64,000 nucleotides of DNA from Tetrastigma voinierianum (GCA_016808115.1 JAEQBH010004676.1:1-64000), one strand, 5' to 3'. Numbered from the stretch's first letter, positions 43,640-56,765 are shown. Translations and numbers: made by a program. Notes: generated by a model from the letters alone, not told the origin.

Positions 43640-45100
43640 CCTCAAAAATTCATACGATCGAGAAGAGTTGCGGATCTTTGTGCTCATAATTATTCGGGCT
43701 CCCAGTAGCTTCTTCTCTACCAGCAGATTGTTGCCCGGAGAACTTTCACTAATAGGTACTTGTTTGTTCCCTTATTTGTTTCCTGGGCTATAATGGTCTT
43801 TGAACTCTCATCATATGACAAATCTTCTTGTACTTGTATTTCTTGCCGCGGTAGTATGTGGAGCTCATCAGACGGTATCTCGAGCTTATCGACACATAAG
43901 AGCACATCGTGTGGTTGGCCAACTACGTAGGAGTGCCAATCGATAAGCCTGAGGCAATCGTTCCGAAAATCTCATATGGCCTATGAACTGGACTCGACAC
44001 TTTTCTGGTAAACCTAAGAATTTTCCTCCATATGGTGATACCTTTAAAACCTTGTCCCATTCATATTCAATATCTCTCCTCTTTAGGTTAGCATACGACT
44101 TTTGTCGATCACTAGCCGCCTTTAACCTCTAGTAGAATAACGCACTTTCTCTTACGTATCTTTTACTATGCGGACCCTGCTCCGGTTCTGCTTTCATTCA
44201 GTGTCCAGCGCCATGATTACATTTGAGCCATTACAAAGCTTCATATGGTGCCATACCAATGTAGTAGAAAACTATTGTTATAGGCAAATTCCATCAATGG
44301 AATATACCTATCCCAACTTCGAATTCAGCGACGCGACCTCGAAGCATATCTTGAGCTTTAGATCAATCTCTCACATTTGTCCATCTGTTTTGCGGATGGA
44401 ATGCGATACTAAAATTCAGCTTAGTGCCTAAAAATTTTTGTTGTAATTCCTTCGAGAACCTTGATGTAAATCGCGGATCTCTATCGACACAATGGACATG
44501 ACACACCATGCAATGCTAATCTCATCATATAACTAAATACAATTAGATCCATAGAATAGTCAATCACATTTGGTATAAAATAGAGTAGACTTTGTGAAGA
44601 TCATCTCTGTCGCCCAACGAGTCATGTTTTTGTTGTGTGAGGGAAAAGCAGACACAAAATCCATGGTAATGTTATCCACTTCCATTGAGGAATTGGAGGG
44701 ATTTAACAAACTGTTGGCACTTGGTGTTCGGCTTTGAAGCTTTGGCGACATTGAGCACTTGGAACACATATTCGGTCACATCTCTTTTCATTCCTTTCCA
44801 CCAATAAAGCGTTTTAGAAGTCACGGTACATCTTATTCCCTCCTGGATGCATGGTAAATACCGCATTATGAGCCTCAAATAACAACTTTTTCTTTAGCTC
44901 TTTATCATCGGCACACATAATCCTAATGCGGAAATACAAACTTCAGCTTCTTTCTCTAAAAACGAGTCTTATCACCGTCTCTAACCATTTGTAACTTTTA
45001 CCTTAACTCTTCATCATTTTCGCATCTATAATCATTTGCTTTAAAGCGGGTTGGCTTCTAATTGAACTTCAGCGCAGCTCCATCATCACTAATCTCCAAT
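43640..45100 (-). pseudogene. Tekay integrase with chromodomain-like C-terminus
   Basis: The minus-strand C-terminal part reads LPRQEIQVQEDLSYDESSK, LLVKVLRATICW, EEATG and YEHKDPQLF (about 43850-43650). This is the chromodomain-like tail of Tekay elements (LSYEE...LVKVLWRN...EEATWE). Upstream (44100-45000) are degenerate core and zinc-binding segments, such as KASKPNTKCQQF (about 44725). Active relatives use the chromodomain to choose insertion sites. Multiple stops are present. Confidence 0.8.
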
Positions 45101-46395
45101 CCAGCACATCTTGTAGTGACATTGCTACCCTTGTCTTTTCGGCTTAAAGCATCGGCTACTATATTAGCACTGGGGATGATAATCTATGATCACGATCCTT
45201 AATCCTTTAATAACTCTAACCACCTCCATTTGTCTCAATTTAACTTTTACGAGTTGCTTGTATGAAGACTCTTATGATCGGTGTAAATTCTACACTTTTC
45301 CAGTATAAGTAGTGTCGCCATATTTTTAAAGCAAACCTTCTGCAGCTAACTTCTGGAGTCGTGAGTGGGATAATTTTGTTCATGGCTTCAAGCTATGCGG
45401 GCGCATAAGCCACTACTTTTATCTTGCATTAATACGCATCCTAAACCAATGCATGAGCATCACTATACAAGGTATACTCTTTTCCGGGAGTAGAAATTTG
45501 TGTGTCTTTGAATGACTGACCCGTCACTTTATTTGTTGTATTACGACATTTTAATGCGTCACTTTCCGAACTTCTTCCTTTCTGAGAAGTGGCAGTGAGC
45601 GGAGGAGGCGCGGCGAAAGCCTCTGCAAATCTTCTATAACCAGCTCAAACCAGAAGCTTCTCCACCTCAGTTACATTTAGAATTGATTTCCAGGTCCTGA
45701 CCGCTTACATCTTGTGGGATCAACTCTTATACCCTCAGCAGACACAATATGGCCTAGGAATGAGACTTCCTTTAGCCAAAAATCACATTTACTGAGTTTA
45801 GCATATAACTTCTTTTCTCTTAACGTCTCTAAGACTATTCTCAGGTGCTGTTCATGTTCCTGTGCATCCTTAGAATACACCAGGATGTCATCAATAAAAA
45901 CCACAACAAATTGATCATAGGTCGGGTACCACTATTAAATCAAATCCATGAATCTTTAGGTGCATTAATTAACCCAAATGGCATGACCGGCTTCGCAATG
46001 ACCATATCGGGTTCTAACAATCAGTCTTCGGCACATCTCCTTCCTTCCTCAATGATAGCCTGCGATGTGGTCATCTTGAAAAGACACCCGCTCCTTTCCG
46101 TGTCGAAAAGATCTTCCAATTCTCGTGATAGATGTGAACTTTCCTTTGTCACCTTGTGTCTGCCAGATGTTAGTACTTTATCGTAGAGTGCCATCTTTCT
46201 TTCACCAATAAACAGGTGCACCCCAAGGGGACCTGCGGGTCGGATAAATCCTTTATCTAAAGTTCTTCTTGATTGACTCTTTAACTCTTTTCGGCTCGTT
46301 GGAGCCAAATCACATCTCAGTGCCACTTGGCTTGTAGGAATTGTTCTAATTACAATTTCTATGGCTAAGTCCACCTCTCTCATGTGGAATGCACG
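45101..46395 (-). pseudogene. Tekay RT and RNase H
   Basis: The strongest block is VFIDDILVYSKDAQEHEQHL (about 45901-45843), with catalytic FIDD, then YAKLSKCDFWL and FLGHIVSAEGI (about 45800-45730). Upstream, MPFGLINAP-like sequence (about 45990) and RT N-terminal blocks (about 46050-46350) are recognisable but frameshifted. RNase H traces continue to about 45100. Confidence 0.88.
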
Positions 46396-47250
46396 AGTAA
46401 CTCTTCGGGGAATACATCTGGAAATTCCCTTACTCTTTGGGATCTTTTCTACATCAACCTGACCTCTCTTGATCAAGTATCAAAGCAAAAATATCTCACA
46501 TCGCTTTCCTCCATAATTCTCTAGCTTTGCATAGTGGAGATGACATTAGACATTACACTTGATCCAATGCCTTGTACTATTACCTCAGTCTGGTCAGAGC
46601 ATTTCAACACTACCGTCTTTTGTCCACAATCCACGATGCTTCGGTGCTTAAACGAGCAATCCATTCCACAGAATCCGTCGAACTCTGAATGGTAAGGTTA
46701 TCAAATCGGCGAAACTCTGCTGGATTTTGTAATATAACAATGGGAGCAGTACTATTATATGCTATTCACACTAACGTTGTGCCCCAAAGGACTAGTTACA
46801 TGCATGTCATATGCTAATTTCTCCTTTGCTGGTACTTTTGTCAAATACATGCTCCATGCACATATGAATGGTAGATCGGGATCGATAATAGCATGCATCT
46901 CTATATCATATAAAGAAAATATACCAGCTATAACCTCAAGAGCATTCGATCCCCTTGAGCCTTCATAGCATATGCTCGTGCTGGTGCTGAAGGCATAGAG
47001 ACGATCTATTGTTTCGACACTATGCCTCCTCGTCCTCTATGTTGAGATGGGCCACTACGACCCCTACCACGATCACGAGTCGGAGAGTGGTGTCATGGAG
47101 ATCTTCCTCTGCCACTTCCTTGGTAAGCCACATTATCCCCTAATTCTCGGGGACACTGTGCTTTCAAATGCTCAAGGCTTCCACCTAAAACACCCTCTTT
47201 GTCAATATCCACGCAAACTCCCCAGATGCCTTTTATGGCAATGAGGGCGT
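46396..47250 (-). pseudogene. Tekay protease region
   Basis: Degenerate minus-strand sequence between gag and RT; short segments resemble the chromovirus protease N-terminus. I could not read the DSG active site with confidence. Confidence 0.5.
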
Positions 47251-48235
47251 GCGGAATTTCTCACATCCCAGCGAAGCACCCAATGCTACGTGCTACATTG
47301 GACCTTTGCCTTCTACTCAGACGGAACTATATTCGGATTACGGCACGGAATTCTCTAGCTCTTTTTCGGGAGGGCCAGAAGCTCCTCTAGAAACTTCTTC
47401 TTTTGAAATCTTTCTTTCTTGCTCATTTCTGGTCTCCTACACTTTCATTGCAGCTTGGACCAAGCGATAAAACTCCATTTGTTTGGAGAAGTCATAGGTG
47501 CCAAATACCTCTTGATGGAATCATGCAGTCCATCCTCAAATTGCCTACCCCGAAATGCCTCGGTGAGGACCAATTCGTGCATATTTACTAAGATGGCTAA
47601 ATTCTTTTTCATATTCCAGCCCTTAGATAAGCTCCTTTGCCTCAAATTTAGGAACTGTTTCCACTTGGAATCCCTATACATCTCAGTAACATACTTTGTC
47701 CTGAATTCTTGGACAAAGAATTCCCATGTCAGGGGACTTGGAATCCTTGGACTTTTGAGTACTAGTTTCCACCCAATCCATATGCCTCACCACGCAATGG
47801 TGAGGCGCACATGATGTCTACGATCTGGAGGACATCTAACCTCTTCTAATACTCTATCTAGCTTTTCTAACCAGAATTCGGCTTTCTCTGACTCTTCCAT
47901 GCTCGACCCATAGAATTCCTCTGCTCCATGTCTTCTTACTGTGTCTATTGGAGCTTTAGGAGAGGTCAAAATCTATCAAAGCCGAGCCATGTCTTGCGAT
48001 ATTCTCGGCCGACTTGGTGGGTTCATTAGGTACATTGATACTTCACGAGAAGGTTCGGAAGGCGATAGCCCTTGTTCCATTGGGTTGACACTCTGGCGGC
48101 TTCTTCGGGCGATCCGTCTATACAAAACACAGGACATCCACTCCAGCCCACATTTACTAAACACGGGCACTACATTTTATATACTTATTCGAGCCACCTA
48201 AACTTGGGAAAACTTTTCCAAAACGCCTAAACCTA
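47251..48235 (-). pseudogene. Tekay gag
   Basis: The minus strand contains EMYRDSKWKQFLNLRQRSLS (about 47690-47630), FEDGLHDSIKRYLAPM (about 47550) and, upstream, segments matching the Tekay gag N-terminal W-x-x-KLDRVLEEVRCP block (about 47880-47830). In the family this capsid protein ends with a CCHC knuckle, of which only traces are seen near 47200. Confidence 0.85.
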
Positions 48236-48249
48236 GGCTCCCGATACCC
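48236..48249 (-). other. Tekay primer-binding site (degenerate)
   Basis: Minus-strand GGGTATCGGGAGCC resembles TGGTATCAGAGCC, the initiator Met tRNA site used by Tekay elements. Confidence 0.65.
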
Positions 48250-49489
48250 TTCAAAGCTGTGGCGCTCCAACTCGGCATAGGATGTCAAGAGTGGTCACTC
48301 TTTTCATCATACTTATAACCTTTATACTTGCATAATCATATAATGTTAAGCAATTAACTTGTATTAAAATTCGTAGCGACAGTTACAAAATATATATCCT
48401 GAAAGCTCACGAAATATGGAAATGTTCAACATTTACAATATTTACGATGGTTTACAAAATTTCATATACAAATAGACCTAAGGTCTTCCAGGTGGGCACC
48501 TATTGATGTGTGGCCTTTATTTGCGATGTGGATTGTCACATCCCTGCAGTTTCCTCTTCTGTACCTACACGGATTGAACACCCGTGCTAAGCTTTACGCT
48601 TAGTGGGAATTAATACACATGAATGACCTCTATTAAGGGTCACACAATTCTTTTATACACATGCATATGACACATATAACATTTCCGTTTCTTATCATTT
48701 CTCATATATATATATACTTTTCATAACCAGTTTCATTTCTTATCATCTTCCAGATACTTTTCATGTAATCTTGTACTTTTACTTCTTGATCTTGTAGCGT
48801 ATACTATCATCACATAAGCGATTGCTATGTACCCATATTCTCTTCATTTCCTTTGCATATACCTGTCATTTCTTTTATGTTTCATGTATAAACCTTAGGA
48901 GTGAATGCGAATACTATAATCCATGAGGACCGAAGGTGCTATATTCAGCATGTGAAGCAGTGATCCATGAAACCGGGCGTAATATAATATACCCAGAAGG
49001 TATCATCCTTTGATTCGAGGCAGTGACTATCCATGAGGCCGGGTATTTGTGGTGACCCTTCCCGGGGCCACCGATCCCAAACGGGATCTATGTCATTGAC
49101 CCACGGGGTCCGATTTCGAATATAAGCGATATGCTGCGGACTTATTCTTCCTAATAGGACATGCCATCACATCCCTCTACGGAGTTCAGCCGGACAATCC
49201 TTTGTGTATTTTATGCTCGTGTATATCTCATATTCCCGAATAATTATTGTCATTCGGTAATCATATGAGATATATATATATATATATAATCATTGATTAT
49301 TCATGGCTCGTTACATTTTTCATACTTCATTATATGCATAAATAACTATGATTACCTTTGTAGTACTTATAAGTATTTATGAATTCATAATAGGCGTTCA
49401 TAATAAATAACTATGGTTACCTGTACTGCTACTGATTTCCGTGTTTTCTGGAACTAATATGAGTTCCAATCTTATCAAACTTTATCTTT

Positions 49490-49965
49490 CTGAATTCTTG
49501 ACTCAATGGGCTTTCCATAGAGTCAAGAACATCAAAATCGGAGTTCAAAGCAGAGGAGATATGACCAGAAGTTGGAGGTCATCTTGCGATCGGTCTTGAC
49601 GAGGCGGCTGGTGACGAGCGCGAAGTGACGAGCTCAGTCTAACACCTCTGTCTGACATCTAATATCTTCCTCAGGCATATGGATGGATTCTTGACTCAAT
49701 GGTCTTTCCATAGGAGTCCAAGAACACCCAAATCGATTCAAGCGAAAGGAGATATGACCTTAGAAGTTGGAGGTCATGCGCAGTCAGTCTTGACGAGCTG
49801 ACTTGTGACGAGCTGCACTGAAGTGATGAGCTCAGTCTAACACCTCTGTCTGACATCTAATATCTTCCTCAGGCATATGGATGGATTCTTGACTCAATGG
49901 GCTTTCCATAGAGTCTAAGAACACCCAAATCGGAGTTCAAACGAAGGAGATATGACCTTCAGTTG
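49490..49965. repeat. 195-bp tandem repeats in the Tekay 5' LTR
   Basis: Units begin at about 49494, 49687 and 49886 (period 193-199 bp), the same unit as at 41741-42210. Confidence 0.88.
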
Positions 49966-50009
49966 GAGTGTTCATGCGCGGTCAGTCTTGACGAGGCGCC
50001 GCTGTTGGG

Positions 50010-50400
50010 CGTCAACGTTCGCCCGGCTTGATCCCTTGTTTGGCGACCCTCGTCCCTTTGTTGGACGATCGCGGTGTTCGCGACCCTTGTTTGGCGACCC
50101 CTCTCGTCCTTTGTTGGCCGACTCTTTTGTTCGCGCTGACCCCTTGTTTGGCGACCCCTCGTCCGCATTGGGCGACCAGCGTTATTGGCGACCCCTTGTT
50201 TAGCGGCCCCTCGTCCCACTTTGTTGGTCGATCGCATTCAACGAAGCGACCCCCTTGTTTGAAAGGCTCGTCCTTGTTGGGCGACCCTTTGTTCGTGGCG
50301 ACCCTGTTGGGCTGACCCTGTCGCCCATTCGCGCTGACCTTGTTTGTGACCCCTCATCCTTTGTTGGACGACCAGCATTCATTGACGACCCCTTGTTTGG
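50010..50400. repeat. TTGTTTGGCGACC short tandem array in the Tekay 5' LTR
   Basis: Counterpart of 42270-42625 with a different number and order of half-units. Confidence 0.88.
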
Positions 50401-51402
50401 TTGTTCAAAGTAAAAAAGACCATAACTTGGTCTCTGAGGAGTCAATTAAGAAATTCAAAAGCCTAACATCAAGTTCATTGATGTGTCTACAATTCTAGAA
50501 AGGACTTACTGCCAAATTCTCTTTATTTCTGGTTCAAAAACTCGTTTCTAAGGTCCGGCTAGTTGACCCAGTGCGAACTGACCCCTACCAGATTTAAGCA
50601 TTTGGGTGGCCCCGAAAGTAAAAGGACTATAACTTGGTCTACGGGAGTCCCGAATCCGAGTAATTCAAAGCCTAAAATCAAGTTCATTGATGTGGCTACA
50701 ATTTACTAGAAGGACTCACTTCAGAATTCCCTGTATTTCTGACCCAACAATCCGTTCTAAGATCCGGATACTGCATATGATCGACAATAGGGAATTTTCT
50801 GGGTTCAACTTGCAACTAGACCCTTCTCACACCCATATTTAGGAGCCTTAAAGCTCTTCTTAACTCAACCCTACAAGAAAGGAGTTTAGGGGTTCCTAAA
50901 CCCAAACCATACACAAGATAGAGGGTTCTTAACCATGTATCTAAACTTTATAGTCCAAAACTAGACTTCCATACTCCCATAGTTTACATACACTTATTCA
51001 TGGTTCCATACTTTTCTATACCAAATCATAATTCCATACCAATACTCAAATTTAGTAATTCCATACCTGTAATCTTCTTCTTCTTCTTCTTCTTTCTTCT
51101 TTTCTTCGTATTTGCTCTCCTTTTCTCCAAGACCAAAATAAGATATTTCTTTTGGTCTTATCCTTATTTGATCTTATCCCCTTTTTATTTTACTTTGACC
51201 TCCAACTCTTCTACTATTTGCAAATCAATTTATAATATTTTTACAATAACCTCAAATCTTCTTTATTATTTGTAATTTAACTTATGCATATTCCTACTTT
51301 TGTTTTTTTATCTTTATTTTATTCGAATAAATACCTTTTACGTTTAATATCACCCAAAACATGTATAAAGCGTAGGGTATAATTTGGGAGTGTTACAAAT
51401 GG

Positions 51403-52400
51403 TCTGACCATCTTGACATTAATTTCGGAAAAAAGTTTGGAGTCGGGAATTAAACAAGAGGACTGTTGCCCGCCCTCGAATTCCTTCACAGCTGATATGT
51501 TTATCGTGCCCGAACTTTAGATCCTTTCATGTATATGCGAGCATTCTCATAAGCTTCGTTGCGGAGTTGTCAATTCACGTGAGTTGGAAGCATCATTCTC
51601 TCAGGTTAATGTCTTGTCCATGTTCATTCTGGAGTTGCCCGGTAAACGATGCTCTATTCCCTTTGGAAGGTGGCATGCCTTCCCATAAACAATTCGAAAA
51701 GGCGACATACCCAATGGTGTCTTGAATCGCGTGCAATACGCCAGTGCATCTTCAATCTTTTCCAGCCCAATCATTCATTTATTGGCTGTTTTTCTCTAGA
51801 ATGGACTTGATTTCACGGTTGATATACGCTTGCCCATTTGTTTATTAGGGTGGTATGCTGAGGGATGTGCGATGTCGCCTCCATGCTAATGCAAGACTTT
51901 GTCAATCATCTTGTGCGAAATGGAATGCAGATTCTCACATGTCGATTAACAAGGGGAGTGCCAAACCGTGAGAATATATGAACGCGAAGAAAGGCGAGCC
52001 ACTACCTAGCATCCCGTGGTGCGGAGTCGTGTGCTTGACCACGCCCAGAGGCGTAATCGGCCTTGACAGATGTCTGAATTATTAAACGAAGGAGGAAATG
52101 GACCCATGAAATCCATCCCCCACAAATCAAACAGTTCTACTTCCAGAATTGTGTGCATGGGCGGTTCGTCCTTTCTAGAAATGCTCTCCCCGAATTCCGG
52201 CATTTGTCGCAGTGGATCTGGCGATGAGCATCAGCAGATAAGAATTTAGGCGATGGCTTTGATTGAAGTACCTTATTGCTATTCTCTGGCGTAAAATGCC
52301 CCCATAGTAAAAAAATATTTGTGGCAATGGTTTAGAATCATCCGGCATTTCATCTTCGGGCACATCTCACGATCGCTTGAGTGAAGCCTGATACTGTATA
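51403..52400 (-). pseudogene. Athila-2 integrase, main part
   Basis: The minus strand has a zinc-binding-like segment and HTILEVELFDLWGMDFMGPFP (about 52145-52090), with the first catalytic aspartate. Degenerate segments follow: a Y-x-SKW-x-E-A-like stretch (about 52050), the DNG-like second aspartate region (about 51950) and HPQ-like (about 51850), reaching the Tekay insertion at 51402. Stops and frameshifts are frequent. Confidence 0.85.
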
Positions 52401-53010
52401 AGTGAGTTCCTCGAGTAATAGTGTTTCAAGTGTGAGAAGAACCTTTTTTTCTGTTGATAGCTAAATTTTGGAGGGATCACCTTGGCCACCAAATAATTCA
52501 CGTAGTTGGCAAACCATGGAACCGCCCTCTTAACTGTACTTCAGATCTACTCATGAGGAAGTCGTCCTCATTCACATGGACCTGCGTCGCCTTGCCCACA
52601 CCAGCCGTGATAGATGATCTGCTGGCTAGTTTTCAGTTCCCTTCTTGTCTTTAATCTCATCGAATTCTTGCGGCAAGAACCCGCCGGATTAGATGCAGTT
52701 TGCGTCCTTTTTAGTCATTAAGTATTTTATGGCGGAGTGGTCAGTGTGAACAACTACCTTGTTGCTAATCAAATAAGGCTAAATTTGTCAAATCACGAAG
52801 ACAATGGCCAATAGTTCTTTTTAAATTAATTGGCATAGTTAATTGGGCGCTAAAATTCCAAGGTTGACTAGTCATAGTAGATCACCTAAAATATTCTTTC
52901 TCTTTTCCACCTAACCTTTGCTTCAATGTATAATCCTTGCGTCACACATTAAGCTCAAATGGAAGGTCTGTCTGGTGCTACTCTGATAGGAGGCCAGATG
53001 CGATTTATCT
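52401..53010 (-). pseudogene. Athila-2 RNase H
   Basis: A heavily degenerate segment between RT and integrase. Fragments such as VFTDH-like (about 52745) and YYWPLS (about 52815) align with the Athila RNase H blocks TEKELLA and VFTDHAAL. No intact frame. Confidence 0.65.
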
Positions 53011-54165
53011 TTCAAGACTGAAAATGCGTGCATACACTGTGCATCAAACTCAAATAGTGTCCCTTGGACCAGTAATTAGATAACGACTTTGCAATCTGAG
53101 AAAAGTCTTTGATGAAGCGTTTATAGAATCCAGCGTGGTCTAAAAAGCTTCTTATCCCTTTCACAGATGAGGGTGGAGGTAATTTCTCAATTGCTTCAAT
53201 CTTAGCTCTGTCTACCACTATCCCTCTTGCAGAAATCCGATGCCCAAGTACAATGCCCTCTTGTACCATAAAATGGCACTTCTCCTAATTGAGTACCAGG
53301 TTGGTCTCCTCGCATCTGATCAACACCGACCTCAAATTCTCCAGACAGTTGTCAAAGGAGCTTCCCAAGACAGAAAAATCATCCATGAAGACCTCGATTG
53401 TCTTTTCAACCATATCGGAGAATATGGCCATCATACATCGTTGAAATGTGCCTGGCGCATTACACAGCCCGAAGGGCATCCGCCTGAATGCGAATGTACC
53501 ATAAGGACATGTGAATGTTGTCTTCTCCTGATCTTCATGAGCTATAGCAATTTGATTGTAGTCGGAATATCCATCTAAAAAGCAATAATAAATTAGTGTC
53601 CGATAATCGATCCAACATCGATCCGAAGCGGCAATAGGAAATGATCTTTTAATTGGCCTTATTTAGTTTTTCGACAATCTTTACCAATTTGCCATAGGTA
53701 TTTATTTCACAGACGGTAATGTATTCTTCTCTGTTCTTATGACGGTCGTTCCTCTCTTTTAAATTACTTTACATCTTAGGACTTACCATACCTTTATCGG
53801 AAGCCAGGATAAAATAACTAGGTATCTAGCCACTTTAATACCATACGGATTACCTCTTTCATAGTTGGATTTAGTCTCCTACGTGTGTGAAGGCTTATGG
53901 CGAATCTTCTGTCGATGCATGCACATGAAGGCGAATCACTTTAAATCGACCGAGAGACCATCCGAGCACATTTTTGTGATTTCTAAGTACCCTCAATAAC
54001 TTCTCTTCCTCTACTGCTGTCAGGGACGCTGAAATAATCATTGGTAAGGTGGAGGCTGTCCTAAGATAAGCATATTTCAAATGACTAGGTAATGGCTTTT
54101 GTTCCATCTTGGGTGGGTATTTGTTCATGAATGCTTGCTTGTCGTTTAGTATTTTCACCTAGAGA
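53011..54165 (-). pseudogene. Athila-2 reverse transcriptase
   Basis: Begins near 54020 with LLRVLRNHKNVLGWS. The central block is MPFGLCNAPGTFQRCM (about 53478), with the catalytic FMDD at 53389-53378, then IVLGHRISARGI (about 53258) and VKGIRSFLDHAGFYKRFI (about 53173-53110). These are the classic Athila RT motifs. One stop separates the two open segments (53479-53285 and 53269-53012). Confidence 0.92.
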
Positions 54166-54490
54166 TTCAAAATATTTCCTTCTATTGGGTTCGAAGGAAT
54201 CCATCAATTTTACATACTCCTCTGCCTCTTCGCCCAGATTCTCTGACTCACTTTGTACTAGGCTAGCCTCCAAAGGATCAGTGAGACCACTTTGGCTAGA
54301 CAACTATGCTTTCTACGGTCTACGTCATGAAGCATGTATCGCTCTCCTCTTGGATGTCTCATAGCTTTGAACCGCGTTGAACTTGACTTCATCTTCTGTA
54401 CTCTCGAATTTGACTCTCCCCTTTGAGCGTCAATCATTGCCTGCGGTTGCAAGAAATGGTCTACCAGATTATGGGTATTTCTTTATCTTC
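54166..54490 (-). pseudogene. Athila-2 protease-RT spacer
   Basis: Minus-strand linker with short open frames and an NLGEEAEEYVKLMDS segment (about 54250-54205), the type of acidic linker found before RT in Athila. No catalytic domain. Confidence 0.5.
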
Positions 54491-54800
54491 TTCCATATCT
54501 AATACAATGAAATATCTTGGGAAGATGGCTTGTCAACCTTCACTAAGACATCTTCTATCTTACCCTCGGATGCTTTAAGGACACATGCGCTGGGTTTGGA
54601 GTGTATTTGTGGATTGGACGCTTCACCTAACTGACGATCTAAATATGGATAGAGGCATGAGATTAATGTAGTGCCCCGAATCACCTGGCTCTCTCTCAGA
54701 TGGCGTTTCCAATGGTGCACGGGATAGTGAAGCTGCACAGGTCACAACTTTTGTGGCGGCTTCTCTTGAAGGATGGCACTACATTCCTCGATTAGGTTAC
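54491..54800 (-). pseudogene. Athila-2 protease
   Basis: The minus strand reads ISCLYPYLDRQLGEASNP (about 54665-54612) and GKIEDVLVKVDKPS (about 54565), matching Athila protease N..LMPLSIFKKLGLGE and GI.EDVLVKVDKF. The D-x-G active site just upstream is degraded to RGTTL-like sequence. Confidence 0.8.
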
Positions 54801-56540
54801 TTGTTTAATCGCAGTCGTCTCTTCGTGACAAGATGTCCTTCATAAATTTGATAAGCGGGCATTTGTTCAGGCTGTGAAAGCGGAATGTTGATGTGCAGTT
54901 TCTTGAATACTTCCATAAATTTGGTGAACTACTTATCCAGTTTATACTTCTTTAGACGCTGGGGATACGGAATTGGGGCTATGGGTGGTGGGCAATCCTT
55001 TGCTTCAGTTTCTTCTCCCACACTCTGTTTCTCTTGGGGCTGTTCTCTCTACGTATTGTATTAGTGAGTGGATGATTTTTCCAGCTTCTACCTCCTCATC
55101 AGCTGGGGGTGCCTGTGTGCCAATTCTTTACCACTTCGGCAGTGATTTAGCATATTCATTCCTCTCATCTCGAGTTCCGCCACGAGGTTGCTTAGTAAGA
55201 GATTGACGCCTTTACGTCAATAAGATTAGCCATTGGCCCCATCTGCACCTCAAATTTCTCCGCGTGCGCTTGATTGTTCGAATTGGGTGGCTTGGTGTTT
55301 AATATTCGCCTTTGTCTCATTCATAAAGGCGATATGCAAAATTGAGCATTTGTGCAGGGCTTGTTCCAAGTCCGCGCTTTTTTCTCGGGAGGTTAAACAC
55401 TCGGTGGTGGCATGTTGTTCCTAATTGTTCACTCCATCCGCCAACCTGATTGTCGACTATTAAATTCGCCACCCTTGACCTTGATTTTGGTTCGATAGTT
55501 ATTGCTATCGCGACCCATTCAGCGTGGTGACCTGATTAAACCTCCGACACGTATTGAAACACTCTCGGTTGGTGTCCCAATGGCGTGTCTTCTTCATCTT
55601 TGTCCTCCACGAATTCACCTGACTCCAATGGGTTGGTGTATGGCATTCGCGATTACCTTCTTTGTCTAGTTAGGCTGTTTAGTGAGGCATGCCTTAAGGT
55701 AACTAGATTCTTTGAGAACCTCGTTATCACATGCCACATGGCGTATTTGGTGTGATCTTATCTGAGCCAGCGATTGAAACATTTAGTAGGCGTCTTCCAA
55801 TATTTCATATGCTTGGTCCATGGTCTTCTTCATTAGCGCCCCTCCTGCCGAGGCATCAATCACTGTTCTAGTCGCATTCCTCAGACCATTATAGAAAGTA
55901 TGGACTTGCATCCATCTGGTCAATCGGTGATGTGGGCACTTCCTTAACAGTTCGTGAAATCTATCCCATGCTTCTGCTAGGTTATCTCCCTCTAGTTGTC
56001 CAAAAGTATTAATCTCTTGCACCAGTTGTGCAATTTTTGCAGGTGGAAAGAACTTGGTTAAGAACTTCTGCACTAAGTTGTTCCATGAAGTAATGGAATC
56101 CGGTAGTTGACTTGTCTGACGATGTTTAACTCCCATCACTAGTGAGCTGGGAACAATCTCAACCTGAGTGCCTCTTCAGTGACCCCATTGTACTTGATCG
56201 TGTCACAAACTTTGAGGAAGTTCGTCAAATGCATATTTGGATTCTCATTGGGTAATCCGTGGAACAGGATGTTTTGTAGCATTTGTAAGGTTACTGACTT
56301 CAACTCGAAGTTGTTTGCCTGAATAGGTGGTCTTCGGATGGCCGATCCCGAACAAGCTGTGAAACGTAGGGCAAACTCTTCTAGCAACATGAATGGATCA
56401 TCTGGGTTTGTATAAAGCGACACGATTACTTGATTCTCTAGATTATTCCCATTACGACCCCTTTGTGGCTCGTTTTTCTCAAGGCCAAGATCCTGCTCTT
56501 CATTGTTTTGCTTGATTGATAGATTTCTATATTATGCCAT
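54801..56540 (-). pseudogene. Athila-2 gag
   Basis: Starts near the minus-strand ATG at about 56538 (a stop follows at the third codon). Continuous blocks: YTNPDDPFMLLEEFALRF (about 56420), LTNFLKVCDTIKYNGV (about 56230), WNNLVQKFLTKFFPP (about 56087), LAEAWDRFHELLRKCPHH (about 55990), VHTFYNGL and GGALMKKT (about 55910-55840), then a poorly preserved C-terminus ending with KFMEVFKKLHINIP and QMPAYQIY (about 54925-54860). Two of its open segments exceed 90 codons, the best preserved gag in the window. Confidence 0.92.
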
Positions 56541-56741
56541 TCTCAATTCTCGGCGTAATCGGTATAGGGATGTAATTCAGCCTGACCTCGTGTTCGCATG
56601 CACTCATTGTAACCTTTACTACAATCACACACGAAATAGAAAAACCAAATTACCAGCACTTGTAGCAGTAAAATAGAAATAAAAAGAAGAATTCCAGAGT
56701 AATATACAATTGTTGTTTATCAATATCAACACAAAAACTTA

Positions 56742-56759
56742 TCCCTGGCAACGGTGCCA
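56742..56759 (-). other. Athila-2 primer-binding site
   Basis: Minus strand TGGCACCGTTGCCAGGGA, two bases different from the usual Athila site. Confidence 0.9.
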
Positions 56760-56765
56760 AAAACT

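Larger units (their letters stand above)
40535..51397 (-). mobile_element. Tekay/Del-like chromovirus, complete, nested in Athila-2
   Basis: A 10.9-kb insertion with duplication AATGG at 40530-40534 and 51398-51402. The 5' LTR is 48258-51397, primer-binding site 48236-48249, gag about 47250-48235, protease about 46400-47250, RT/RNase H about 45100-46400, integrase plus chromodomain-like tail 43640-45100, polypurine tract 43618-43630 and 3' LTR 40535-43617. Gag and RT sequence and the tail after integrase place it in the Tekay/Del lineage. Coding frames are broken. Confidence 0.93.
48258..51397 (-). repeat. Tekay 5' LTR
   Basis: 3,140 bp. On the minus strand it starts TGTAACACTCCCAAATTATA and ends GGAGCGCCACA. 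Matches 40535-43617 with the same arrays. An ATATATATATATAT run near 49270 is longer than in the other LTR. Confidence 0.93.
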
